A DNA stretch of 64,000 bases from Cladorhizidae sp. MBARI D1340-BT2 (GCA_028752905.1 JAQNBH010000014.1:3192993-3256992); one strand, 5' to 3'; positions 1-12,059 are shown, numbered from the stretch's first letter. The notes: generated by a model from the letters alone, not told the origin. Numbers and translations: made by a program.

Positions 1-104
1 CTTCCTCCAGCTTTCTTAATTCAGGATCCAGATCTTGAAGCTCTCCTAACTTTTTTCCCTGATGCTGAGTCCTCCGTTGTCTATCCTGACGTCTCTTCTG
101 AGCC

Positions 105-1690
105 TTAGACAAATTCTTGCGATGGGTCGATGTACTCCAAACAATTCTTCTGCAAAGGAGTCAAATGGGTTCTCCTCAACCTCATCTGCTGTTTGTGATT
201 CCGAGCTGACTCTTTGGAATCGAGTATGGGGTACTCCATCGCAACTTCCTCATCTGTTTCTACAGATGGTTCAATGTGGATGACTGAACTCTCAGTCATT
301 GCTGGTTGGACATCCTCTACGACAGATGTCTTGATTGGGGTGAGTTTTCCTCCAGACTCTTTTTCGTGGTTTCTCATTTGAACCTCCTCCTTTAACTTCT
401 TGATCTTTTGAGCTCTTGTCTCAACGGCTAGTACATACCCCTCTGAAGGCTCCGTTATTATTGCTTCTGGATTCAGTACTCCATTCTGCAGCATCCTCTC
501 TAAGGTCTGCTTGATTTCTTCTGTCTCCATACGTTCCAGGGTGTATTCAAGCAAGGGAACACCTTTCCCGAGGAACACGTCCCTGCCAAGGAGCACATCA
601 GCTGGCAATTGCCTCACAATTGCTGCCTCAACCTGATAAGTGTTATTTCCTGTCTTGATTTTTACATTTGCCACTGGACATTTCACCTCGGTGTTGTCTG
701 CTATTCTTAACCTTACTGTTGAGTCCTTCCAACTCTGTCTTGGAACAAGATCTTCTCTTACTACTGTTCTGCAAGCTCCGGTATCAATCTGGATGTTGCT
801 AACGAGTCTGCCATTTACTTTTCCCTTGCAGCACATATCCTCCACAGTTGACTCCTTGACCAGGAATGCTTTTTCCGGACAATTCTTAGCTAATTTTCTA
901 CAATTGTAGCATGTTATCTTGTTAGATGACTCACGACTGTATTCCTTATTTTTGAATTGTTGATGGGTTTTGTAAGTCTCGTTGCTCCTTTCATTTCCTT
1001 TGGATTCTCTGAATGTATTACCTCGGGGATATCTGCCATGATGACATTCCTTTGTCTTAATTAAGGTTTTGTTGGTATTCCACTACTTTTTCAGCAGCCG
1101 CCATCAGACTTGCAGGCTGTTGATCTCTCAGCCACTCTGCAATTTCTCGTGGTATTGCATTATAATACTGCTCCAGAGCCACAGTTTCCACTTTATCTTC
1201 AGATTCCTGAAGCCATCTATCTGCCAAAGTATACACTTGTATTGCCAAATCAGTCACATCATCTCCTGTTTTCAATTTAGTAGTAGCTCTCAATCTCTGC
1301 CGATAGGTTTCTGCATTGACAGCAAATCTCCTTCGAATGGCAAGTTTCACATCATCGTATTCAGAATCTTCATCTAGAGCACTATACTGACTTAGCGACT
1401 TTCCTTTCAACTGTGGTGTCAAATATCTCATCCATTGCTCCTTCTCAATCCCATTAAATCTCATACTTCTTTCAAATGCTATTAAGTAGTCATCTATATC
1501 CACATCATCGGTCAGAAACTGTAAACCCAGTGATACTACTGTTGGTTTACTCAAGCATTCACCAACTCCGGTTCGTCGTCCTCGACTTACACCCTTCAAT
1601 AATTTCAGTTGCTGTTCGAACTGCTCACGCTGCAGCTCTCACCATTCATGCTGTTCCTCAATTTTTTGCTTCTGTTGAAGCTACTGCTAT
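105..1690 (-). pseudogene. Ty3/gypsy-like gag and protease remnant
   Basis: This is the 5' part of an LTR retrotransposon reading leftwards. A capsid-like segment lies at 1057-1599; gag-like coding with a Gln-rich helical stretch continues to about 1690 but meets an in-frame stop near 1637. After a frame change, 105-1000 carries a damaged zinc knuckle near 880-915 (Cys-x2-Cys is kept but the His spacing is lost) and then a retropepsin with the active-site triplet Asp-Thr-Gly near 765-785. Reverse transcriptase and integrase would lie left of base 1 and are not seen. No LTR or primer site was recognised on the right. The frame change between capsid and protease, the stop and the broken knuckle mark a dead copy. 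The family assignment is confident, the clade is not. Confidence 0.75.
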
Positions 1691-1699
1691 AGCTAGCTA

Positions 1700-2645
1700 T
1701 TCAACTTACTTCTAAAGCTAGCTATTCAACTTCAATAAATGTTCAACTTAGTCTAGCTAGACTGTTAAGAGTTCAGATAGGTTTAAATATATTAAGTGGA
1801 TAAATAAATAAGATATAGAAGACACAGCAAAAGACAAAACAACTTAACTGTTCTCAAACAAATTACTCCTCTACTGTTATGACTACCTTTCTGACATGCA
1901 TGGTACAATTTGAATAATCATACATCACTAAGACTACAGGTAAATACATGGTATTATACATGTTATAGCATGACTAAAGTTTTACTACATGCCACATACA
2001 GCTGGCTAGAATTCACTTGTCTCTCTGGCTCTGCCACATATAAATACTATCAGGTCCAGTGCATTGCAAACACTAACCTGCTTCTTGATTCAGGCACTTT
2101 TTACTCCAAACACCCGAAGGTTCGGTGAAGGATTGTCACTTCCAGAAATGCTTGTGGGCATACAATATCCAGTCTAGCTGAGCTGAGTCAGCAATACCTT
2201 TTCTGACCATGAAGTGATCAGTGTTGGTATTGGTTTGTCCAGACAATATGACTGCCATGTATCATAATTGTGAGTAAACTGTGGAAGCTATATTAGCTAA
2301 AGTGGTGTGATCATTATTGTAGACATAACGTGATAATTGACTGTGTCTCATAGCATGCTCTAATGTAGTAATGGAGGTTTGGAGATGTTTACTGGTTTAC
2401 TTTAGTCATTTAAGTAGTTACTTTCTTTAACATGCTATGCATACACACACAATTTACTGTACACACACGGCTGCTCATGGGTAGAGTGCAAGTAGAACAT
2501 TCTAGCTGAACTCTGATGTCTCTGTATATCTTGACATCTGTGAACAAGTGGACTAATTGCAGCTGCTAGCTTACACATCCTCTTACTCCATACAGCTATG
2601 TAGGTACACTCACCCTGAAAAGGAAGCACAGTTACTTCCTGTGAA
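1700..2645. other. No gene recognised
   Basis: AT-rich DNA between the gypsy remnant and the minisatellite. It may include the leader and 5' LTR of the minus-strand element, but I found no second LTR copy or clear primer-binding site to prove this. Short open frames here look like chance. Confidence 0.4.
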
Positions 2646-2652
2646 GAAGAGC

Positions 2653-3318
2653 TGAGCAATCCTCATTCTTTGATACCTGCTATGTATATCTTCATTCTTT
2701 GATACACCTGCTATGTATATATGCAGAGGCTGAGCATCCTCATTCTTTGATACCTGCTATGTATATATGCAGAGGCTGAGCAACCTTCATTCTTTGATAC
2801 CTGCTATGTATACATGCAGAGGTTGAGCAACCCTCATTCTTTGATACCTGCTATGTATACATGCAGAGGCTGAGCAATCCTCATTCTTTGATACCTGCTA
2901 TGTATATATGCAGAGGCAACCCTCGTTCTTTGATATCTGATATCTATGTATATAGAGGCTGAGCAACCCTCATTCTTTGATACCTGCTATGTATACATGC
3001 AGAGGTTGAGCAACCCTCATTCTTTGATATCTGCTATGTATATATGCAGAGGCTGAGCAACCTTCATTCTTTGATACCTGCTATGTATATATGCAGAGGC
3101 TGAGCAATCCTCATTCTTTGATACCTGCTATGTATATATGCAGAGGCTGAGCAACCTTCATTCTTTGATACCTGCTATGTATACATGCAGAGGCTGAGCA
3201 ATCCTCATTCTTTGATACCTGCTATGTATATATGCAGGGGCAACCCTCGTTCTTTGATATCTGATATCTATGTATATAGAGGCTGAGCAACCCTCGTTCT
3301 TTGATACCTGCTATGCAT
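2653..3318. repeat. 47-bp minisatellite, array 1
   Basis: About 13 tandem copies of a unit of roughly 47 bp containing CATTCTTTGATACCTGCTAT followed by GTATATATGCAGAGGC. Some units are shortened and some have a local TGATATC duplication. The same unit recurs at 24905-25068, and in both places it is followed by the same 130-150 bp of single-copy sequence and then by the 32-bp array, so the whole block was duplicated. Confidence 0.9.
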
Positions 3319-3453
3319 GTCACATTCCAAACTAGAAGACAACATCAGAAGAGGCTAAAAATGCAAGAACAATAAGAAATCTGCTAATGTTAACAAGAAA
3401 AAACCCAATTTCAACTCAAAATATATTTGAAATATATAAGTAATGAGAATACT

Positions 3454-3558
3454 AGAGGACACCTTTGCCCTCCCAAGTGCCTTATAGAGGACACCTTTGC
3501 CCTCCCAAGTGCCTTATAGAGGACACCTTTGCCCTCCCAAGTGTACCTTATAGAGGAC
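3454..3558 (+). repeat. 32-bp tandem array, forward orientation (upstream of sulfotransferase A)
   Basis: Just over three copies of a 32-bp unit that reads AGAGGACACCTTTGCCCTCC then CAAGTGCCTTAT. The array runs directly into the membrane-anchor codons of the sulfotransferase that follows. The same unit lies in inverted orientation at 5134-5288 and in forward orientation at 25217-25478. Confidence 0.9.
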
Positions 3559-5114
3559 TACTCTTGCTATTAATTACAACTTCCTATCTCCTCTGGCCCT
3601 TCATCAAATCACCATTGCAACAGTTATCTCCAAAAGTGCAAGATAATGCCAGTGATGATGATATGAACGACTCGGTTAGAGCTCAACCAGCTCCTTCCAT
3701 GGATTCTGATAGAGATGAACACGCAGAGATCCAGAGCTCTTTGGTGCATACTGATAGTAGACTTACTGACAATATACTTACCAATGAATATTGTCCAGTG
3801 GAAGAAGTGGTCGGCGGCTGCATGAAGGCTACGAATCTCGGAGGTGAAAAACTATCTCGAGCTCAGGATAATGCGAGGTATTTTTACAATGAGCTTAGGA
3901 GAGCAATACCACAGAAAGCATTGAGTAACTACTCCAGTCATTGCTGGGATGTGTCTTACTTTGCACAGTGGGCTGAGCCAGAGCATAATGGACACATCGG
4001 AAACATCACATTCAAGATAGATACACTTATCAAATCTAGGTTAACCAAAACATTTCCTACCAAGAAGTTTAAGTCTGATATGGTGTGTCTCCCTAACCTC
4101 TTCCTAGCTGGTTTTCCAAAATGTGGCTCGACATTCCTGTATTGCCTCATCAATAAGTTACTTTGCAAGACGACTTACAACTTCGTACAGCCTCCAAAGG
4201 AGCCTCATTTCTGGGTAAGAGCAAATGCTGTCAAGAATGTGTATGTGCCTACAGTCGACGATCTTGGAAAATACATTGTAAATTTTCTTCCATCATTAGA
4301 TAATTCTGCAAACATAGGTAAAGTTATGTTAATTGATGGCACTCCAAATATGCTGCTCAATTGGCTACGATTTAGACAATCAGAACATGATTTGACTAAT
4401 TACTGCCTCATTCCATCTGTGTTACCAAACTTGCTCCCAGATTCAAAGTATATTGTCATCATGAGAAACCCGATTGACATGATGTACTCTTCATTTTGGT
4501 TCTCGTGTACGAGGATCGGTGCACTCCCCATGCAAGTGCAGCTGAGAGGCCCTTATTTATTTCATGACAGAGTCAAGACCAAGATAGCAATGTTCAACAA
4601 TTGCATGAAGGATAGTTCTGCACCACTTCTCAGTCAGCCATGTGGCATGGACAGCAAGCACAGCTATAGTGCCTGCATCACAAAGAGATTACACTTGTTG
4701 GATAAGTGTGTTTACCATATTACCTTTAACCTCTACTCTCGTGAATTACCTAATTGTGGACGTAGTAGGATAGCTATGGGGATCTACTTTGTTCATGTGC
4801 GGAAGTGGTTGAGTGTAGTTGCAAAAGACCGTTTCCTTTTTCTGACTATGGAAGACATTGCTAAAAACACAACTCGAGGCATACTCAGTCTTATCAAGTA
4901 TCTTGGGCTAAGGACAAGTAATGATTATAAGATTTCGGCTGAGGTTGCCGGGAGTTCTTGCGACACTCATTCCCAATCTGGAGTAAACTACAAGGATGAT
5001 CCCAGGTTACAGATGAGAGCTGATACAAGGGCACTGTTGGAAATGTTCTTTCACCCATTTAATATGCTACTCAGTGAATTATTAAATAGGACCACATTGT
5101 GGACCAGTGAATAG
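3465..5114 (+). CDS. Carbohydrate sulfotransferase, copy A (chimeric N-terminus)
   Basis: Open frame of 549 codons for a type II Golgi-type sulfotransferase that would move sulfate from PAPS to a glycan. The 5'-phosphosulfate loop FPKCGSTFLY is near residues 215-224, the motif KEPHFW follows, and the 3'-phosphate motif RNPIDMMYS is near residues 335-345. Cys-rich spacing and KEPHFW resemble CHST15-like enzymes, but the acceptor cannot be told. Copy B (25491-27074, minus) is very similar throughout, but here the first ~30 codons are translated 32-bp repeat joined in the middle of the membrane anchor. The native start is therefore missing; initiation at 3465 is only formally possible. Three residues after the ITFKID stretch are also absent relative to copy B. 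It may be a non-expressed duplicate despite the clean frame. Confidence 0.8.
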   Translation: MPSQVPYRGHLCPPKCLIEDTFALPSVPYRGLLLLLITTSYLLWPFIKSPLQQLSPKVQDNASDDDMNDSVRAQPAPSMDSDRDEHAEIQSSLVHTDSRLTDNILTNEYCPVEEVVGGCMKATNLGGEKLSRAQDNARYFYNELRRAIPQKALSNYSSHCWDVSYFAQWAEPEHNGHIGNITFKIDTLIKSRLTKTFPTKKFKSDMVCLPNLFLAGFPKCGSTFLYCLINKLLCKTTYNFVQPPKEPHFWVRANAVKNVYVPTVDDLGKYIVNFLPSLDNSANIGKVMLIDGTPNMLLNWLRFRQSEHDLTNYCLIPSVLPNLLPDSKYIVIMRNPIDMMYSSFWFSCTRIGALPMQVQLRGPYLFHDRVKTKIAMFNNCMKDSSAPLLSQPCGMDSKHSYSACITKRLHLLDKCVYHITFNLYSRELPNCGRSRIAMGIYFVHVRKWLSVVAKDRFLFLTMEDIAKNTTRGILSLIKYLGLRTSNDYKISAEVAGSSCDTHSQSGVNYKDDPRLQMRADTRALLEMFFHPFNMLLSELLNRTTLWTSE

Positions 5115-5133
5115 TTTGTATACGTTTTCCAAT

Positions 5134-5288
5134 AAGGCACTTGGGAGGGCAAAGGTGTCCTCTATAAGGCACTTGGTAGGGGAAAGGTGTCCTCTATAAG
5201 GCACTTGGGAGGGCAAAGGTGTCCTCTATAAGGCACTTGGGAGGGGAAAGGTGTCCTCTATAAGGCACTTGGGAGGGGAAAGGTGTCT
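5134..5288 (-). repeat. 32-bp tandem array, inverted orientation (downstream of sulfotransferase A)
   Basis: About five copies of the 32-bp unit in reverse complement of the 3454-3558 array, so the sulfotransferase is held between inverted arrays. The sequence from the stop codon into this array matches the corresponding flank of copy B. The right edge breaks inside an ALG6 exon. Confidence 0.9.
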
Positions 5289-7212
5289 ATGGGCTGTACT
5301 TGGTGTAGTTCTGGATTGGAATTTGTTCGGAGCTCTAGCATTCTGCCTCGCGCTGAACTACAAGCAAATGGAACTTTATCATGCACTGCCATTCTTTTGT
5401 TTCCTTCTCGGAAAGTCGTTGCATTCCTCTAAAGGATCATCTTCTAAATTTGCAACTGTCCTGAAGCTTGGTGTCGTTGTGGTCTTCACTTTCTCCGTTT
5501 GTTGGATTCCATTTTACGTCTTCGGCGGCAGTCGCGGCATGTACCAGGTACTAGTGCGGATATTTCCTTTCAACAGAGGTTTATTTGAAGACAAAGTCGC
5601 CAGCTTTTGGTGTGCCATATCTGTTTGTAGTAAAAATGAAACAGATATTTCCGGTTCCTATTCTCATTCGGATAAGTTTGGTGACAACTCTGGCAGCAGC
5701 TCTGCCGACACTCTGGAAGCTCCTATGGAACCCCACACCTTATCCATTTCTGCTATGTCTGGTAAGGCGACTTCACAAGCGTAACAAATCTCAGTCGTTC
5801 TCGTGTTATATTTCATTCTCAGGTGACTACATCTCTCTCTTTTTTCTTGTTTTCATTTCAAGTTCATGAAAAGTCGATTCTTCTAGTGACCTTGCCCGTC
5901 AGCTTGCTTATGGTTCAGCACCCATACTTTGCCACGTGGTTTAATGCTGTGTCAGCATTCAGCATGTACCCGCTGCTAGTGAGGGATGGGCTGGGTTTGC
6001 CAACGTGGTCACTGACTGCAATATTTCTATCCATCTCTCTTCTTGGAATACATGTGTGTACTAGTCAAAGACCGCACTGGTCTCAAGTGTTGTTGGTAAG
6101 CATTAATTGTACTATCATAGTATCTATGCCAATGAGCTTTTTAGAGCCCCATCTCTGTCTCCTCAACCTATGCCAGGGACTCAGTCAAACTCATAAACGA
6201 TCTCAATGATGATGGGATTACATTACCAGTGTTTAGCCACACATACTTGTACTTCATGATTGATAGTCGTGTGTATAATTTTATCTTGCCAAGGTCAGAC
6301 CAGTGGCTGACTTGCTGTCCTGACATAATTATAGAACTGTTTATTAAGAGGGGCTCAACAAGCTTCTAAACAATACAGAAATAGTTATGAGTGGGTTCCA
6401 ATTTTAGGTAAGCGTAATAATAATAATAAAATAATAATAATAATAATACGGGGTAATGCTGCGGCTATTCTGGGGATTTTGCCTAGATTGTTTGCTTGCA
6501 TTTGTTGGTTATTTGTGTTTGGGTATCACTTTTTCTGTTACTTCTAATGTACAATGTATAATTATAGTTCTCATGGTGTTAATTAGGTGTTAATGATCTC
6601 TGATATTGCCTGTTTAATAACAATAAATTAAATAATAATTATAATAATAATAGTAGTGGTATAATAGTAGGTAGTTATATTTTTTTCCAGGTAACACAAC
6701 TGCTTGCAGTCATTCATAACCTGTTATCTTAGCCAAATCCTGTGCTGAAATGTGGTTTCTAAGAGGTACGAAATAATAAGACTATTATCTACTCTAAGGA
6801 TACAGGCCTAGAGGGGTGTTAGTGCTGCACTCGTGTATTGATAGGCTCACGTCTAGCATTGTGTTTTCAAAAATATGTGGAGGTAATGTTGAATCGATGG
6901 TGCTTTGTAGGTGTATTATAGTTGTTGCACTACTTCAGTACAGTTGCTGTTTATTATGCTCTGTATTTTTTTTATTGACAGAGTGTCTCAACTTTTTCAA
7001 TGCTCTTAGTCATCTGTGGACTAAGCCATGTCGTGCTGCCTCCACCTGCCCTTCCGGACATATTTCCTGTGCTCATTTCATGCTGTTCTTGTATAATGTT
7101 CCTCGCATCATTTATATATTTCAGCTATTTGCAGATGTATCTCCCAGATGGCATTCAACATCAGAAGGTTTATAAATGTGTCCAAGTTAAGAAAGCGCAC
7201 AAGGAGGACTAA
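5289..7212 (+). pseudogene. ALG6: ALG6-like alpha-1,3-glucosyltransferase, 5'-truncated
   Basis: ALG6 adds the first glucose to the dolichol-linked Man9GlcNAc2 oligosaccharide in the ER membrane. Recognised by [29 protein letters not shown] and FLFSFQVHEKSILLV, all typical of ALG6 rather than ALG8. Three exons fit: 5289-5761, 5823-6095 and 6982-7212, with introns of 61 and 886 bp, both phase 0 with GT-AG ends. The last exon ends in TAA after a hydrophobic C-terminus. Two lesions: a one-base frame change near 5625-5640 in the first exon, and loss of everything upstream of 5289, where the 32-bp array interrupts the frame. The N-terminal half, which holds the conserved acidic loop of the family, was not found elsewhere in the window. 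It is a broken remnant here unless the true 5' exons lie left of base 1. Confidence 0.8.
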
Positions 7213-7565
7213 AACTTGATCAGTCAATTCAATGTTTCCTTGCACCTATATAGTTTGGCAGTTGCTATTGAATATTCAAATGCTGTGTGGTTCTCACTAC
7301 AAGTATGTACTGTAGCTATACTTGTCGAGTGTCTGTTCCACAATGTAGCTATTTGGCTCAACAAAAACACTAGCTAATGAAATCGTGGTTAAAGGGGGGT
7401 AGGCAAGCTTTTTAGACTATTGACCCCTTCATGGAATCCTTGACCTCATCGACCCCGCACATTAAAAATAAACATATAACAATAATTATAACATAAAATC
7501 ATCAACACATTTGGAAAAAAATTATCACATATTTTTATTGAAAAAAATGATGCAATGTTTCAAAT
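7213..7565. other. No gene recognised
   Basis: AT-rich sequence between the ALG6 stop codon and the 3' edge of a minus-strand gag remnant. It would hold the ALG6 3' untranslated region. No feature is seen. Confidence 0.4.
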
Positions 7566-8794
7566 TCAGGCCATGTTTTTAATAAAAAATATGGATATAT
7601 ATATCTCCGCCTCCTTGACTTTGTTGTTTTTGTAGTGGTCTTTTTTTTTAAAGAAACAAAAAAAAGTAAGTTTTGGCTGTCTCATTATGGCATTGACCTT
7701 TTTGGTGCAGTCTCTACTTTTGTGGCCCCAACCTCTGCATTTGAAACACATGGGCCCCTTGTCTGATAAGTACTCTGGTTTTATCTTCCCATCCTTGTCT
7801 TTGAACTCCTCTCTCTCCTTAGGCTTAGACGACTCAGGGTACTTTGAGGAAGTCAGACTGTGTTGTCTGCTGTCCATTCGGCTTCCTGCCCTTCTCTTGT
7901 CGTCATCTACCTTTTGTCTCTTGGCCTTCAGTGAAGGATCCCATCCTCTCTCACAATAGAATCGTAGGGCCTCTTCATTGGCTGTAATAGGGTCATCACA
8001 GTGGTCTCTAACCCAGGTAGCAGCAGCTCCAGGTAGTCCACTGATGAAGGATTCCATGGTCAGCTGATCAATCAATTCGTCTATCGTGTCAAAGTCTCTA
8101 AAGTACCTTTCAGACACTTCCACTGCCCTTTGATTCCAGCTTCCGAGGTTTTAGCCTTCCTGAGGTGTCAATCCCCACCAGTCTGTTCTTTTCTGGGTGT
8201 TGTTGATTCCAATTCTACCCATTACTCTCTTGTAGTATTTGTTGTAGTCTTTTCTGTCATGTTTCGACATTGCCTCCCACTCCACTAGCAGTCTGCCAGA
8301 AAGTGAAGGCTTCAGTTCTTTCATCCAGTTTGCTTCCTCTACGTTGTGGTCCTCCATAACAGATTCAAACAACAAGAAGAATCTTTCAGGGTCTTCTTAA
8401 TCTGTCCACTTAGCTAGCTTGGGAGGCTTCCTGACTGAAGCTTGTGCTCCAAGCTTCTGTAAACATCTTGCCATGACTTGGTCACGTTTAGCATTGGCCT
8501 TGTCTCTTCTTGCATTTTCTAGCATCATCCACTTCATCATGTCCTGAGTTGACATATCTCCTTGTGGCATTGTTATCTCGGTTTCTTCTTCGCTTTCTTC
8601 ATTGGGCTCATCCACTTCTGAGACATTCCCGTGTCTATCCTCCTCCTTAGGGGACACTGATTGTCGGCCGCTTCGAGTTCTGGCTGAGTTGGCGCTTTTT
8701 TTCTGTCGCATTGCCATTACTTTCTCCTTGCAGTCCCTCCTGGTCAGTTGGGGAAAAAAAAGTCTAACCTCAACTTCTCCGGTCGTTGGATTAT
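7566..8794 (-). pseudogene. Ty3/gypsy gag remnant (split by the 8795-13813 element)
   Basis: Gag-like frame reading leftwards with Arg/Glu-rich N-terminal sequence, a capsid-like middle (DPERFFLLFESVMEDHN) and a CCHC zinc knuckle CFKCRGWGHKSRDC near 7705-7750. A single reading frame is interrupted by two stop codons, one at 8397-8399 and one at 8151-8153. The frame ends soon after the knuckle and no protease follows, so the element is truncated. The N-terminal codons continue at 13814-13880 on the far side of the inserted element. Confidence 0.8.
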
Positions 8795-9132
8795 TGTTGG
8801 GCCCACCTCCAAGGGCTGGGGAACACGCCCGGCACACCCCTGACTAGACAGAAGATGAACTTCATCAACACCTCTTTGTCGAGATAAACAACATTAGCAT
8901 AGCGTCATTGCATACACCACACAGTGGTCAGGTAGACCCGATCCTTACACTTGTATCACATTTTACTATAAAAGCTGTTCGGCCAATAGGCCTGATTAGT
9001 TCTACTTCTTATTTTGCTATATGATACATTGTAGCTCAATCTCGACTAATTACTGTCAAGCTCTGTAGAACTCTGGTGGCAGCAGTACCTGCCGAGCACG
9101 CTCAGAAGAGATAACCTGTCCGTGACCCGACA
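8795..9132 (+). repeat. 5' LTR of the Gmr1-like element
   Basis: 338 bp, starting TGTTGGGCCC and ending GACCCGACA. It matches the 3' LTR with scattered substitutions. The 3' LTR is 23 bp longer because of a small internal duplication of AACTTCATCAACACCT. Confidence 0.9.
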
Positions 9133-9134
9133 TA

Positions 9135-9153
9135 TGGTGGCAGCGGTGTCGGA
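9135..9153 (+). other. Candidate primer-binding site
   Basis: TGGTGGCAGCGGTGTCGGA begins two bases after the 5' LTR. The TGG start fits complementarity to a tRNA 3' CCA end. The tRNA was not identified. The older minus-strand element uses a related site with the same first nine bases near 13906. Confidence 0.6.
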
Positions 9154-9228
9154 CTTAACCACCCATCGAAAGAAATTACCTACCATACTCTGTGAAGATT
9201 TATTGATAAAGACGAAGAGAGAAGTACC

Positions 9229-10741
9229 ATGCCTCCCAAGATCGTCCACAAGGCCAAGAAGATGAAGAATCCGACGAGGCAGCACAACCCCCCTCCCCGA
9301 TGGGAGCAGCAGCAATAATGGAAGACAATTGGCAACACAAGCAATGGAAGCTGCTGACAGATGACACAGAGAAGATCAAGCTAGGATAAGAGAAGAAATG
9401 GATCTGAAACTTGAAGCAGCCGACCGATCCAGAGAATAACGGGAGACGAATACCAGACTCACCACTCTTATACCCAAGTACACGGAACCCTGCGACATGG
9501 GGTGCTACCTCTTGGGATTCGAGCAGGTACTAACCTCAGAAGGCATTCCAGTCAAGGAGTGGCCTACTTACCTCCTGAGTGCCCTGAAGGAAAAAGCAGC
9601 TGAACTGATGGCCACTGTGGTCCCAATGGAATACCGTGTTTCGTATGCGGCGACCAAGACTTCCCTGCTAGAGGCCCTCGGACTAACACAGCATGAATAC
9701 GAGGACCAATTCTTTCACCCTAACATGACTCTTCCCTCTCATCCTGACGACGTAGTCACCAGAGGTGCGGCTATAATAGCAGGCCTCAATCTCCACAACC
9801 AAACTGCAGCCGAGATACTCTGGGAACTCAACATGATGTGGGCCCTCCGCAACTACTCTGAAGAATGTGCAACGGCAGTAAAGAAACAGGCTCCGAAACA
9901 GAGGGCCACTCTGATCAAAGCTATTTGGGAGTACGAAAGGGTCTATGGAAACGCCTTCAGAAACCAACGTAAACCATCCAGATATGGGGACTACACGGAC
10001 AAACGGTACCAGACCCGGTACAACGAGCGACCTGCACGACCCTTGGTCGACAAACGCTTTGGTGACAAGTCATACAGCAAGCAGCCTCGTTCTCCTCCAC
10101 CCCACGACAGATCCCGGCAGAAAAGAGAGTTCCGTTGTTTTAACTGTGATGACCCGGGACATGCAGTCTGGGAGTGCCCAAACAAAAACAAACAGATCAA
10201 GAAGGAGCCTGTGAATCTGGTTCACCTGCCTGATGAACCCACACTGGAAGGAATCATATGGGGCCAATATCTGGACAAGCCAACCACTGTCCTGATGGAC
10301 ACTGGGGCCAGAATATCTATTATCAAGGAATCCCTGGTTCCCAAAGAGGCATACCAGCAGGAAGATGTCAAGGTGGTCGGCTGGAATGGCCTCAACCCCA
10401 CAACCCTTCCAATGGCCGTCATTGAAGTGAAGATTGGAGATACGACCTTCAACAGCAAAGCAGCAGTGGCGCCTGATCATCTCTTACAGTCAGACGTCAT
10501 CCTCAGCTGCAATATCAAGGACCTGACCCTCAGTGACTTCATGACGATCCAATACGCAGACAAAACGCCAACGTCCACAGTTTGTGTGACTCGAGCCGAA
10601 GAGAGGAATAAGCAAGCCTCACTGTTGAGCACCGCAGCCCAGGAGGCAGAAGACAGGTTCACTCCCAAGGATCCACAATCGTTTCTTCAAGGGATTCCAG
10701 ACCTCTCCTGTGGAGGAATACTCCCCTGCACTCCCGAGTGA
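9229..10741 (+). pseudogene. Gmr1-like gag and protease
   Basis: The likely original start is ATG at 9229, but a stop follows at 9316 and the main frame opens at 9497. It encodes a capsid-like region, a CCHC zinc knuckle CFNCDDPGHAVWEC near 10133-10175 and a retropepsin with active-site triplet Asp-Thr-Gly near 10297-10306. The frame ends at 10741, overlapping the integrase frame by about 30 bases in a different register. The overlap could be a natural frameshift site, but since a one-base change near 10708 would join the frames, simple decay is equally likely. Confidence 0.8.
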
Positions 10742-11990
10742 GATAAAGCAGGTAGAGTTTCAGAGAGAAGTTTTGGAGGATGATACCCTTCGTACCTGGA
10801 GAGCGAAAGCAGAGGACCAGGAAGCAGGCTTTCATTGGAATTACAAATGGCTCTGCCTCTCTACCACCGATGAACTTAACAATATCAAGACCTTACTTGT
10901 GGTACCCACGTCCCAGCGGCCTCGACTCATTCGGCTTGCACACGATCTCAATGGACATCTTGGGGCCAAGAAGGTCAAGCAGCTACTCCAGCAGAGGGTC
11001 TGCTGGCCCGGACTGCACGTTGATGTGACTGAATGGTGCAAGAACTGTGAAAGCTGCCAGTACCAGAGAAAACACAAGGCCACCAAGGCTCCAATGGTGG
11101 CTATTCCGATTATGACAATGCCCTTTGAGAAGTTGGCCATAGATTTGGTTGGCCCCTTCCCCAGGACAAAGGATGGCTACAGATTCCTCCTCACCACCAT
11201 GGATCTGGCCACCCGATACCCAGATGCGCTCCCTCTCAAGACAGCAACTGCTGAGGAGGTGGCTGAAGGTTTACTGGAAGTATTCAGTCCTCATGGCCTC
11301 CCTCGAATGATCCTGTCTGACCAGGGGATATGCAGCTGTGCTCACGATTGGGGATTGAAAAGATACGGACCACCCCATACCACCCAGAGGCCAATGGATA
11401 CGTGGAGCGATTTCATGGGACATTGGTGCCCATGCTTAGGAAGACAATCAAGAGGGGTCTGGACTGGGCCATACAGACCAAGCTATGTTTATTTGCTATC
11501 AGGACAGCACCCAACCGTTCCACTGGATTCTCCCCTTCGGAGCTGATGTATGGGCACACCCTGCGCACTCCGGCAGACCTACTGATAGATCAGTGGATGG
11601 GAGCTGACTCACCACCTTTCAAAGTCACTGAATGGATGGAACAATTGAATTCCAGGATGGAAGCTCTCCAAGAAGCGAGTCTGTTCAACGGTACTGAAGC
11701 ACAGAAGCAGACCAAGGCATATTATGACCACCGTGCATGGCAACGCCCCATCACTGTTGGTTCTCTGGTCTTACTAAGATCACCTGGAATGGCCGGCAAG
11801 CTGGAGTCAGCATGGATGGGACCGTTTAAAATTCTCCGAAAGATTGGGACTGTGGACGTCGAACTTGGCATTCCTGGCAAACCATCTAAGAAGCGAAGGA
11901 CTGTTCACATCAATCTCACCAAGCCTTACAACATCAGAGAGTGCAAAGTCATGAGGGTAATGGTGGTTTCGGACGAAACAGAGCCGGAAA
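10710..11990 (+). pseudogene. Gmr1-like integrase
   Basis: Starts with the HHCC zinc finger (His residues near 10940-10955, CKNCESC near 11040-11060). The DDE core follows, with Asp in AIDLVGPF near 11145, Asp in LSDQG near 11318 and Glu in YVERFHG near 11405. A GPF motif (MGPFKIL near 11817-11837) marks the C-terminal domain. At about 11328 a deletion of some 20 bases removes residues after LSDQG and changes the frame. It lies upstream of reverse transcriptase in the same element. Confidence 0.85.
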
Positions 11991-12059
11991 GAGACACCAC
12001 GACACTTCGTGGAGACCAGACCACTGCAGTCCAGAAACTAATTATCTTGGACATCATTA

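Noticed and set aside
2653..3318. CRISPR-like regular array
   Set aside because: Units are directly adjacent with no unique spacers, there are no cas genes, and the DNA is clearly eukaryotic.
6410..6450. AAT-repeat tracts in the second ALG6 intron
   Set aside because: Ordinary microsatellite in an intron.
8397..8837. A start codon for the minus-strand gag at 8837
   Set aside because: The first codons are 5' LTR sequence of the inserted Gmr1-like element read antisense; the true gag start lies at about 13880.
10710..10741. Programmed frameshift between Gmr1-like protease and integrase
   Set aside because: No slippery sequence or downstream structure stands out, and the copy has several other frame changes, so decay is the simpler explanation.
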